Assembly: GCA_035293245.1 (NCBI GenBank)
Contig: DATDOO010000270.1
Span: 1-9,426 of the forward strand
Reading direction: 5' to 3'
DNA from: DATDOO01 sp035293245
GTDB taxonomy: Bacteria > Pseudomonadota > Gammaproteobacteria > Methylococcales > Methylococcaceae
Length of the DNA: 9,426 bases
Shown: piece by piece, positions 1 through 5,387 of the stretch
How positions within the stretch are numbered: the first letter of the stretch is position 1
How the letters are laid out: each line of letters begins with the position of its first letter
Notes under the pieces: model-generated
What the model saw: only the letters and a program-made list of their open reading frames with translations
Database searches by the model: none
What the model was told of the DNA's origin: nothing
Made by a program: the position numbers and the translations under genes

Positions 1-227
1 TGCAGCACCTCGCGCAGCGACGCCTTGACGAAGCCGAGCCGGTCGGCGGGCAGGCCTTCGAGCCGGTAGTCGCGGGCGTTCATGCTCTGGGTGATGTCGA
101 CGATGAACAGATAGCGGAACACCGGCTGCTTCATGGGCAAAACCGGGCGGACAAAACCCAGCGCCAGCAGGACGCACGCCAGCAGCAGGCACCCGAAGCG
201 CCAGCCCAGACTGGCCAGTCGCCCCAT
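1..227 (-). CDS. mxaL: MxaL, vWA-domain protein of methanol dehydrogenase maturation (partial)
   Basis: The first 75 codons of a minus-strand gene that runs off the window start. The translation opens MGRLASLGWRF, has a hydrophobic segment at about residues 12-30 (signal anchor or signal peptide), then FIVDITQSMNARDY, the start of a von Willebrand A domain with the DxTxS metal-ion (MIDAS) motif, followed by DRLGFVKASLREVL. In characterised methylotrophs MxaL is one of the MxaA/C/K/L proteins needed for active, calcium-loaded methanol dehydrogenase; its exact biochemical role is unsettled. The ATG at 227-225 overlaps the mxaK stop (TGA 229-227) as TGATG, so translation is probably coupled. Identity rests on the DITQSM-type motif and position after mxaC and mxaK. 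The C-terminal part, and a possible mxaD, lie outside the window. Confidence 0.85.
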   Translation of the reverse strand, partial: MGRLASLGWRFGCLLLACVLLALGFVRPVLPMKQPVFRYLFIVDITQSMNARDYRLEGLPADRLGFVKASLREVL

Positions 228-772
228 CAAGGCCCGCCGCCCGGAATGCCCGGCAGGGTGGAAAACACGCTGGACTTGGAACCGCGCAAGTCGGACTTGG
301 GTTTTTCCTTCGGCGGCGGGGTGATGCGCCAGGCGTATTCCAGGTTGTAGCGCGCGTCCCAGTTGCCCGGATCGAGCCTGAGGGCCTCCCGGTAGTATTC
401 CTTGGCCAGCTCCACCAGCGTGTTGACGCGGGCGTATTCCAACACGCCGCGCACGTTCCACAGTATTGCCCCTTCTTTCAGATAGATCGTGCCCAGGTTG
501 TACAGGACCAGCGCCCGCAATGCCTTGTCTGCCGTTGTTTGCAGGCTGGAATAGAGGCGGATGGCTTCCGCCCCGGCACCGCTCCGCTCCAGTTGCCAGG
601 CTTTGGCGAAGACCAGTTCGGGGTGTGAATTTTCGTCGACGACGCGGGTTGAAGGATCGGGAATGGCGCGGTTGAACTCTTCCATGCGGTACCAGACATA
701 GCCTGCATAAGTCGCACCCAGCAGGCACGCAATTGCCACGGCGAGGAACCAGACGGGTTTCAGCCGGGCCAT
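227..772 (-). CDS. mxaK: MxaK, membrane-anchored TPR-like protein
   Basis: 181 residues from ATG 772-770. Residues 7-27 form one N-terminal membrane anchor, with the rest presumably periplasmic. Residues 53-76 and about 120-147 (ELAKEYYREALRLDPGNWDA, then RYNLEYAW) look like TPR helices, with the typical 'YREALRLDPGN.DARYNLE' pattern; the tail is Pro/Lys/Ser/Gly rich. MxaK belongs to the mxaRSACKL set required for methanol dehydrogenase activation; a scaffolding or adaptor role is inferred from the TPR-like helices. The frame stays open upstream to a GTG at 838, but the ATG at 772 puts the membrane anchor at the N-terminus and overlaps the end of mxaC by only 13 nt, so it is preferred. The stop overlaps the mxaL start. 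Confidence 0.85.
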   Translation of the reverse strand: MARLKPVWFLAVAIACLLGATYAGYVWYRMEEFNRAIPDPSTRVVDENSHPELVFAKAWQLERSGAGAEAIRLYSSLQTTADKALRALVLYNLGTIYLKEGAILWNVRGVLEYARVNTLVELAKEYYREALRLDPGNWDARYNLEYAWRITPPPKEKPKSDLRGSKSSVFSTLPGIPGGGP

Positions 773-1743
773 GTCCGGACCTCCAAAGGCTTCATGGCCA
801 ACAGAATCAGCAGGCAAACCAGCGCCGCGCCGAAACACGCCCCGGACCAGTCCTGGCGCGGGATACGTTCCCGGTAGCGCAAAGGCTGATTCTGCAACTT
901 CTCCACGTCCTGGATGGCCACTTGCAGTGCTTGCGGGTTTTCCGTTTCGTAGGCCCGGTAAGGCACGCCCAGCGTCTGGAAATACCGGTGGAGGAAATAT
1001 TCCGGGCTGGTGCTTTCGTTGGGGTTGTCCGGCGGCGCGGACAAGCGGCCGCTGCGCGGGTTGCGCAGGTAAATCCAGTACAGGGATGCCCGGGCGTCTT
1101 GGAACATCTGGCGGAGGGCGTCGCGGGCTTCTTCTTCCATGCGCGCGGCGCCGTCGGAAACCAGCAAAACGACCCGCGAACTGGTCAGGGGCCGGCCGCG
1201 GAAATGTTCCAGGGCCGTGGCCAGCGCGGGCGCGATGTTGGTCACCCCGTGGCCGCGTCCCGCCAGGGCGCGGATACCGGCCTGCACGGCGTCGCGGTCC
1301 TGGGTCAGGGAGAGGACGTCGATGGGCGCGGCGCTGAAGGCGACCAGCGCGAACAGGTCGTCCTTGCGCCGACCGACCAAATCCGCCAGCAACCGGCTGG
1401 CAATGGCGCTCTTCGCTTCCGTCACCGCCCCGCCCAGATACCGGGTGGCGAAGTTCTCGTTCATGCTGGCGCTATGGTCCACCAGCAGGACGATATGCGC
1501 GCCCACACCCACCTTCTCCACCCACTGTTCGCGCACGTGCGGCCCGGCGATGCCGCCGGCCAGGGTCAGGATGGCAGCGGCGGCGAGGGCGCGCAGGCCC
1601 CGATCCAGGACGGTGGACAGCCGGTCTTCCGGCAGCATGAGGAAACTGGAATAAGCCAGACCCGGCCGGGTACGGCGCAGCAGGGGCAGCAGCGCCAACG
1701 GGCCGAGCAGCAAGGCCCAGGGGTGGGAGAAGGCGAAATTCAT
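760..1743 (-). CDS. mxaC: MxaC, membrane vWA-domain protein
   Basis: 327 residues from ATG 1743-1741. The N-terminus (MNFAFSHPWALLLGPLALLPLLRR) has the first membrane segment at about 7-22; residues 50-68 form a second and 302-316 a third. This is the BatA/BatB layout of two N-terminal helices, a vWA domain and one C-terminal helix. The MIDAS residues are complete: D89-x-S91-x-S93 (DHSAS), T168 (GVTN) and D197 (SDG). In methylotrophs MxaC is required to produce active methanol dehydrogenase and is thought to act with MxaR, A, K and L at the inner membrane. It normally follows mxaA directly; here it heads its own block, about 2.6 kb away from mxaA, with a divergent toxin-antitoxin operon upstream. 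It therefore needs either a local promoter or read-through across the insert. No strong ribosome-binding site is visible before the ATG. Confidence 0.88.
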   Translation of the reverse strand: MNFAFSHPWALLLGPLALLPLLRRTRPGLAYSSFLMLPEDRLSTVLDRGLRALAAAAILTLAGGIAGPHVREQWVEKVGVGAHIVLLVDHSASMNENFATRYLGGAVTEAKSAIASRLLADLVGRRKDDLFALVAFSAAPIDVLSLTQDRDAVQAGIRALAGRGHGVTNIAPALATALEHFRGRPLTSSRVVLLVSDGAARMEEEARDALRQMFQDARASLYWIYLRNPRSGRLSAPPDNPNESTSPEYFLHRYFQTLGVPYRAYETENPQALQVAIQDVEKLQNQPLRYRERIPRQDWSGACFGAALVCLLILLAMKPLEVRTWPG

Positions 1744-1800
1744 GCGGTGAGGTGAAAGGTGTCAGCAAGTAGCGGCTACCGCATTCTTGCATAAAGGCGA

Positions 1801-1857
1801 AAAAATCGGCGGATATATGTCTTGACGTGCCCCATAATGAAGGGCATTGTAAGCCCC
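1801..1857 (+). promoter_or_regulatory. Candidate promoter region of the toxin-antitoxin operon
   Basis: The 114-bp gap between the divergent mxaC and toxin genes is AT-rich around 1795-1820 and holds CATAAT at 1833-1838, five of six matches to a sigma-70 -10 box, without a convincing -35 box at normal spacing. TTGACG at 1822-1827 resembles a -35 box, but its -10 partner would be the poor CATTGT at 1845-1850. A promoter is expected here by context, and autoregulation by the antitoxin is usual for such operons. The exact boxes are weakly supported. Confidence 0.3.
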
Positions 1858-2136
1858 ATGAAGGCGAGATTACTGAGACGGATCAAGGAAGCCTATGGGA
1901 GGGGCGTCATCGAGGGCGTTCTTTGGGAGGTGCCGGCGCCTGTGCCGCCTTCGGAGCACCGTATCAAGTACCGGCTGGTCTATGTGGTGAACGGCGAGCG
2001 GCTGGTCGGTTACGACAACGAGCGCGGCAAGGGGGATCACAAGCACGTGCGGGGCGTGGAATCTCCGTATGCATTTCAGGATGTGCCGACGCTGATCCGC
2101 GATTTCCTGCAAGACGTGAAAGAGGTGGGCGAATGA
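1858..2136 (+). CDS. tumE: TumE-family (DUF6516-like) toxin of a type II toxin-antitoxin pair
   Basis: 92 residues from ATG 1858. The central YRLVYVVNGERLVGYDNERGKGDHKH region (residues 38-63) is the diagnostic stretch of the TumE/DUF6516 family. Its YDNERGKGDHKH block, rich in charged and His residues, is the likely active or RNA-contacting region. The C-terminus (YAFQDVPTLIRDFLQDV) also fits the family. Such toxins are small cytoplasmic proteins paired with a winged-helix antitoxin; their molecular target is not established from sequence. In-frame starts at TTG 1822 and ATG 1837 would add 12 or 7 residues, but MKARLLRR matches the usual family N-terminus. The stop overlaps the downstream antitoxin start as ATGA, so this is a toxin-first operon. 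Its orientation is opposite to the interrupted mxa cluster. Confidence 0.75.
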   Translation: MKARLLRRIKEAYGRGVIEGVLWEVPAPVPPSEHRIKYRLVYVVNGERLVGYDNERGKGDHKHVRGVESPYAFQDVPTLIRDFLQDVKEVGE

Positions 2137-2501
2137 AAGTATTGGAAGTGAAAGTAGGCGAACCCATCGAGGCGAGTCTGGAGCAATTCGGCGCCGCGCT
2201 GGAAGCCGCGCGGGCAGGAAAGGCGGTGACGCCGTATTCCGGCATCGGCTTCCGCACCATGGCCCAGTTCGGAACGGTGTTCACGCCCAAGCGCTGGGAA
2301 CTGGTCGAGGCGCTGAAAGCTTCCGGGCCGCTGACAATTTACGCGCTGGCCAAGGGGCTCGGTCGTCACTATCGCAACGTGCACAAGGACGTCACGGCGC
2401 TGATGGAGTGGATGGTGATCGAGAAGGACGAGCAGGGCTTGGTATTCGTGCCCTGGGACGAAATCGACGTGCGCTGGCCGTTGATGAGGCGGGCGGCGTG
2501 A
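2133..2501 (+). CDS. Winged-helix (HVO_A0114-like/MarR-like) antitoxin partner of TumE
   Basis: 122 residues from ATG 2133, with AGAGGTGG just upstream as a good ribosome-binding site and a 4-nt ATGA overlap with the toxin. Residues 1-45 are a family-typical N-terminal part ending in GIGFRTMAQFGTVFTPKRWELV. Residues about 50-105 form a winged helix-turn-helix (LVEALKASGPLTIYALAKGLGRHYRNVHKDVTALMEWMVIEKDEQGLVFVPWDEI), where the second helix pair 'HYRNVHKDVTALM' would be the recognition element and the following strands the wing. This is the DNA-binding protein usually found next to DUF6516/TumE toxins (sometimes called TumA). It should neutralise the toxin and repress the operon; both roles are inferred from the family and arrangement. 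Confidence 0.75.
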   Translation: MKVLEVKVGEPIEASLEQFGAALEAARAGKAVTPYSGIGFRTMAQFGTVFTPKRWELVEALKASGPLTIYALAKGLGRHYRNVHKDVTALMEWMVIEKDEQGLVFVPWDEIDVRWPLMRRAA

Positions 2502-2559
2502 CGGAGGGTGTTGCGATGCAAGGGTATGGAATCAGTTTGGCGGGGCTATGCCGGCAAGA

Positions 2560-2575
2560 AAATAAATCTGTCCCC
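2560..2575 (+). repeat. 16-bp direct repeat, copy 1 (AAATAAATCTGTCCCC)
   Basis: AAATAAATCTGTCCCC is repeated exactly at 2641-2656, 81 bp downstream in the same orientation. The motif (or its complement GGGGACAGATTTATTT) is a widespread intergenic sequence in proteobacterial genomes, often close to IS200-like/RAYT transposase genes. That association is recalled, not demonstrated here, although a RAYT gene does lie about 1.1 kb away. Confidence 0.75.
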
Positions 2576-2640
2576 GTTGTTATCCTGGCACGAATAGCGG
2601 TCGGAATGACGTGGATTGAGAAAGCCGAGACGGTGTTGTC

Positions 2641-2656
2641 AAATAAATCTGTCCCC
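2641..2656 (+). repeat. 16-bp direct repeat, copy 2 (AAATAAATCTGTCCCC)
   Basis: Identical to the copy at 2560-2575. The bases immediately flanking the two copies differ, so the conserved unit is short. Confidence 0.75.
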
Positions 2657-2716
2657 TTTTTGGCTGAAATTGGTTGGATCGGGACACGACATTTACTAAC
2701 GTGTTTTTCGCGCGGG

Positions 2717-2995
2717 CTACAGTGTGCAGTATGAAACGGCTATCGTGCTATGAGTATTTTTCGTACATATCATTTTTCCTGGCGTTGAAAGACTATCACA
2801 CAACATGTCAGACCACTCCTTATGGTGCTGGCATCCATCAAGATTATTGAATCTACCTGCAACAAAACAATCTGTTTCACCGACACCACAAATAACATAT
2901 TTTACCGGTGTATCGCCTTGCGCATTGTTAACCCCCGCCTTTTCCTGGCCGCATCCTAGAATTAGCATAAGAAATACAAAGATAAAATTTTTCAT
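2717..2995 (-). CDS. Small cysteine-rich lipoprotein of unknown function
   Basis: 92 residues from ATG 2995-2993. MKNFIFVFLMLILGC is a short lipoprotein signal peptide: Lys, a Phe/Leu/Ile core, and the lipobox I-L-G-Cys15, so the mature protein is probably lipid-anchored in the envelope. After a Gln/Asn/Gly-rich linker the mature part has further cysteines (C36, C43, C55, C66, C77, C90), enough for disulphides in the periplasm. The family is not recognised. The gene is clearly more AT-rich than the mxa genes. It lies 42 bp downstream of the 205-residue gene on the same strand, so the two may be co-transcribed. No good ribosome-binding site is visible. The coherent signal peptide and lipobox argue for a real gene rather than chance. 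Confidence 0.6.
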   Translation of the reverse strand: MKNFIFVFLMLILGCGQEKAGVNNAQGDTPVKYVICGVGETDCFVAGRFNNLDGCQHHKEWSDMLCDSLSTPGKMICTKNTHSTIAVSYCTL

Positions 2996-3037
2996 AGAGC
3001 ACTTGGCATATGATTAAACAGAGTTTTCGTAATTCTG

Positions 3038-3655
3038 CTATACAGATTCAGGTTCATGGAAATACGCATTCCTTAGCTTATGTGCCAACGGTGTTGCTTC
3101 GTAGTAGAGTTTGCCAATATCCCCGTATGTTTGTCCGGCGACAAGCCGCGTAAGTCCTGACACGACAAGGTATTGCATCCACGGTTCGTCTGACTTCTTG
3201 GGGAGTTCGTGAGATGTGAGTAGCCTTTGGAGATCATCACCAAAAGCTGAATCGACCGATTGGGAAAGACGGCGAAGCTCTTCGCTAGATAAAACGCTAT
3301 CGATATAGGCAAGGAACAGCTTGGAAAGCAATATCGGCTTGTCGAGATCAGTTAGTCGCTCCAAGACGAAAAGTAGAGTCTCTCCAACCTTTTGTGCTTG
3401 TTCAGCATCCTCACTAATTTTCTCCCTGAGTTTTTGCTTTTGCTTATCAGTAATGCCTTCAAAATTCTGCACAAACCGCACCAGCTTCATTGCGAAGGCA
3501 CGGTCACGAACGGCATCAATGGCTTTGCATATTTTGATTGCCGTTCCGATGAAGGGTACTTCAGCAAGAATATCTCCGCGCATTAAAGCATCAGAAATAA
3601 CCTCGCTGCACTCTAGCGATGCTTCAACAATTGGACGTTCTTTCCGGGTAATCAT
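3038..3655 (-). CDS. Hypothetical 205-residue protein, AT-rich accessory gene
   Basis: No function recognised. The protein runs from ATG 3655-3653 and looks like a genuine, mostly helical protein. Residues 28-48 (DILAEVPFIGTAIKICKAIDA) are a moderately hydrophobic Gly-containing segment that could contact a membrane. Residues 50-95 are charged and helical (VRDRAFAMKLVRFVQNFEGITDKQKQKLREKI). Residues 97-140 contain the pattern ERLTDLDKPILLSKLFLAYIDS followed by LRRLSQSVDSAF. The C-terminus (YLVVSGLTRL, then YYEATPLAHKLRNAYF, about 162-198) is reminiscent of a winged-helix end. The start lies about 50 bp from the left REP copy of the RAYT unit, and the lipoprotein gene follows by 42 bp. AT-rich composition and island position suggest horizontal acquisition. 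A defence or immunity role is possible but not supported by any recognised motif. Confidence 0.65.
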   Translation of the reverse strand: MITRKERPIVEASLECSEVISDALMRGDILAEVPFIGTAIKICKAIDAVRDRAFAMKLVRFVQNFEGITDKQKQKLREKISEDAEQAQKVGETLLFVLERLTDLDKPILLSKLFLAYIDSVLSSEELRRLSQSVDSAFGDDLQRLLTSHELPKKSDEPWMQYLVVSGLTRLVAGQTYGDIGKLYYEATPLAHKLRNAYFHEPESV

Positions 3656-3701
3656 ATATAACTATTTGGCTAATATAACATCAGGAGTAATAATGTGTGC
3701 A

Positions 3702-3735
3702 GATATGCTGACGTAAGGAAGCGCATCATTCGAGT
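3702..3735 (+). repeat. REP-like element, left copy beside the RAYT gene
   Basis: The stem arm GATATGCT (3702-3709) pairs with AGCGCATC (3720-3727) with one mismatch and one G-T pair, around a 10-nt loop. ATTCGAGT follows. The GTAG head of the right copy is not conserved here, so this copy looks partly degenerate at its outer end. It overlaps the last codons and stop of the transposase gene. Confidence 0.7.
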
Positions 3736-4262
3736 TCGCTACCGTAAATCTCGAATTTACCCTCGCAGCCCCAATTTATAGGATAAATACCACACGCCAC
3801 AAACCGATGGAAACTGGAGAAAGGCCATTCGGCAGCCTGGTTTACCCAGCCATGCTTGACTGGATTCCAATGGATGTAATCCGTGTGGTTGTTAAAGTCG
3901 GTTTGATCTCGCACGAGATGCTCCCAAAACCGGCGTTGCCACAATCCACGCTCGCGCCGTTTTTCTCGACTATAGGATACGCGCTCGCCTTTCTCGATGG
4001 ATCGGGAAAAGTGTCCTTTCAGCAAATTCCACCGGACGGAGAAGTCCGTATCGCCGGGAGGCAGCGTCCAAATGCAATGTAAGTGATCCGGCAAAATCAC
4101 CACAGCCTCCATGCGAAAAGGATGCCTTTGCCGGGCGTATGAAAAAGCCGAGCGCAGGCAATCGATTTTATCGATCAATAAACGGTTGCCATTTCGTTCG
4201 GCAAGATTCACCGTGAAAAACCATGTTGCCCCAGGAACATAGGGGCGGCGATATTCCGTCAT
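3726..4262 (-). CDS. REP-associated tyrosine transposase (RAYT, Y1_Tnp/IS200-like)
   Basis: 178 residues from ATG 4262-4260. This is a single-domain Y1 HUH nuclease: MTEYRRPYVPGATWFFTVNL at the N-terminus, the metal-binding His-x-His motif H60-L61-H62 (ILPDHLHCIW), WQRRFWEHLVRD at 108-119, and the catalytic Tyr129 in DYIHWNPVKHG. All core residues are present and the length is normal for RAYTs, so it is probably active or recently active. RAYTs are thought to nick and mobilise REP hairpins with a conserved GTAG/GGAG head, acting on single-stranded DNA. REP copies flank the gene on both sides in inverted orientation, and similar hairpins occur at 7454-7533 and 8437-8468. It lies 30 bp from the right REP copy and 70 bp from the 205-residue gene. 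Confidence 0.92.
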   Translation of the reverse strand: MTEYRRPYVPGATWFFTVNLAERNGNRLLIDKIDCLRSAFSYARQRHPFRMEAVVILPDHLHCIWTLPPGDTDFSVRWNLLKGHFSRSIEKGERVSYSREKRRERGLWQRRFWEHLVRDQTDFNNHTDYIHWNPVKHGWVNQAAEWPFSSFHRFVACGIYPINWGCEGKFEIYGSELE

Positions 4263-4292
4263 GAATTCCGTTTCTCCGCGGTATAGGCTGTT

Positions 4293-4331
4293 ACTCGAAC
4301 GATGCGCTTCCTTGCGTCAGCACATCCTACG
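4293..4331 (-). repeat. REP-like element with GTAG head, right copy upstream of the RAYT gene
   Basis: Read on the minus strand it starts CGTAG (GTAG at 4330-4327). It then has stem arm GATGTGCT (4326-4319), a 10-nt loop (4318-4309) and arm AGCGCATC (4308-4301), giving 8 pairs including one G-T, followed by a tail shared with the left copy. This is the standard REP plan: a tetranucleotide head directly abutting an imperfect palindrome. It lies only 25 bp beyond the mxaA stop and may also act on the mxaA transcript 3' end. Confidence 0.75.
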
Positions 4332-4355
4332 CAGGTTTGACACGAATATAGACCA

Positions 4356-5387
4356 TTATTTGGCGGAATTCATCGGTGGCCCTTTTTCGGCGCCTGCCAT
4401 GGTTCGGCACAACGCTTCCACGCGGGAGAGCGGATAGTCGCCGGCCAATGCCGTATCCCTCGGCGCAAAAAACAGCCGTTCCGAGTAGGCGAAAAACTGC
4501 TCCACTTCTTCCCGGGCACCCGCGAATTCGGGATGTCGGCTCATGAATTCCGCCAAGCCGTTGCGGAATAGCGTATGCCCCGCAGCCTGGTTGAAGGCTT
4601 CGTGCACCCGTTTCAGCGCGGTTTGCATGGTCTCGGTATCCTCGGGCTGCCGGCGCAGTTTGCGCAGAGCTTTGGCCGCCGAACGGAATGGCGCGGCTTG
4701 TTGGGGGCGGTTCGAAAGCCAGGCGGCTCCCAGACTCAAGGCGGCGAGAACGAGTAAGCCGATGGCCAGCAGGGCAGGGCGACGGGAGTCCGATAAGGGC
4801 AGAGGCGGGAGGGAGTCGCGCAGCGTCACTTTCTCATCGGGCGTTCCGGCGGGGATCAAGGGCATGAGCGTCAGTTGCCGCGCTGGCGCCGTCGTGTCGA
4901 TGACTTCCGTGCCGCGTTTGAAATGCAGCGGCACGGGAGGAATCGTCAGCGTCTCCGCTTCGCGGACGCCCTTGAACACCTGGTAGGTCAGGCTAACGCG
5001 ATAGACGGTGTGGTTGCCGGCATCGGTTCGCTCCCAATTGGTGGAGCGCACTTCCAGAAAGTCATTGACGGCGCTGTCCGGCAGGGGCAGGAGGGCGGTT
5101 TCCAGAATGAATCCCGGTTCCAGTTCGACGCGGATGTCTTCCTGGAACGTGTCGCCCATGACGATGCCGAAATCCCGCGACAGGGTGGCGGAGATGTGGT
5201 GAATTGGAGTGGGGGATTCGGCGCCGGCGTTCGCGTAAGGCGGAACGGCGAAGACGAAGAATGCCGAAATGGCCGCGAATAAAAGACCAAAGCCCTTGTT
5301 TTTGCTCGCCCCCACCCTGGCCCTCCCCCGGCGGGGGAGGGAACGATGGCGCGTTGTTCGTGGCGACGGAAGGTTCGTGCCGTTCAT
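4356..5387 (-). CDS. mxaA: MxaA, periplasmic/membrane protein of methanol dehydrogenase maturation
   Basis: 343 residues if started at ATG 5387-5385, which overlaps the mxaS stop as ATGA; 319 if started at the in-frame GTG 5315-5313. Residues about 32-52 (KNKGFGLLFAAISAFFVFAVPPYANA) form a signal peptide with an ANA-G type cleavage site. A periplasmic beta-rich domain follows (ISATLSRDFGIVMGDT, VRSTNWERTDAGNHTVYRVSLTYQVFKG, TLTIPPVPLHF). Then comes a membrane helix (PALLAIGLLVLAALSLGAAWLS) and a helical cytoplasmic tail (ALKRVHEAFNQAAGHTLFRNGLAEFMSRHPEF, FFAYSERLFFAP), the layout expected of MxaA. In methylotrophs mxaA mutants make inactive methanol dehydrogenase lacking calcium. The 5' end is odd: a palindromic repeat lies in frame between the ATG and the signal peptide, so the true start is uncertain. 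A REP element and accessory DNA follow instead of mxaC. Confidence 0.87.
   Translation of the reverse strand: MNGTNLPSPRTTRHRSLPRRGRARVGASKNKGFGLLFAAISAFFVFAVPPYANAGAESPTPIHHISATLSRDFGIVMGDTFQEDIRVELEPGFILETALLPLPDSAVNDFLEVRSTNWERTDAGNHTVYRVSLTYQVFKGVREAETLTIPPVPLHFKRGTEVIDTTAPARQLTLMPLIPAGTPDEKVTLRDSLPPLPLSDSRRPALLAIGLLVLAALSLGAAWLSNRPQQAAPFRSAAKALRKLRRQPEDTETMQTALKRVHEAFNQAAGHTLFRNGLAEFMSRHPEFAGAREEVEQFFAYSERLFFAPRDTALAGDYPLSRVEALCRTMAGAEKGPPMNSAK
5311..5341. repeat. Palindromic GC-rich repeat inside the mxaA leader
   Basis: CCCTCCCCC (5321-5329) and GGGGGAGGG (5333-5341) form a perfect 9-bp inverted repeat with a 3-nt centre, preceded by CCCACCCTGG. This matches the general form of a very common interspersed proteobacterial repeat (CCCTCNCCC...GGGNGAGGG). 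It keeps the mxaA reading frame and would encode the Arg-rich stretch SLPRRGRARVG in front of the signal peptide. Confidence 0.65.

Larger units (their letters stand above)
2502..2716. other. Intergenic stretch with REP/RAYT-type debris
   Basis: 215 bp between the convergent antitoxin and lipoprotein genes. No coding sequence can be supported in any frame. It holds two copies of a 16-bp repeat (listed separately). No clear rho-independent terminator (GC-rich hairpin followed by a T run) was found for the toxin-antitoxin operon. Confidence 0.5.
3702..4331. mobile_element. RAYT gene flanked by inverted REP copies (REPtron-like unit)
   Basis: A tyrosine transposase gene lies between two inverted copies of one REP-like sequence. 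Thirty bases at 3706-3735 match the reverse complement of 4293-4322 at 28 of 30 positions. The left copy includes the end of the transposase gene, with the stop codon inside the repeat; the right copy is 30 bp upstream of its start. RAYT genes bracketed by their cognate REPs are an established arrangement. Recent movement of this copy is not shown, and no target-site duplication is expected for this transposase class. Confidence 0.75.

Noticed and set aside
733..1755. Long plus-strand open frame (340 codons) opposite mxaC/mxaK
   Set aside because: Its translation is low-complexity (many Gln, Gly, Arg, His) with no domain pattern and is the antisense of genes with complete MIDAS motifs and membrane segments. 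Long antisense frames are expected in GC-rich DNA.
2408..2734. Plus-strand open frame of 108 codons after the antitoxin helix-turn-helix
   Set aside because: It begins inside the antitoxin gene in a different frame, crosses both 16-bp repeats and has no coherent fold pattern.
4361..4555. 13-bp inverted repeat TGGCGGAATTCAT (4361-4373) and ATGAATTCCGCCA (4543-4555)
   Set aside because: Both arms are inside the mxaA coding region, no element boundary coincides with them, and the spacing suggests nothing functional. Probably chance.
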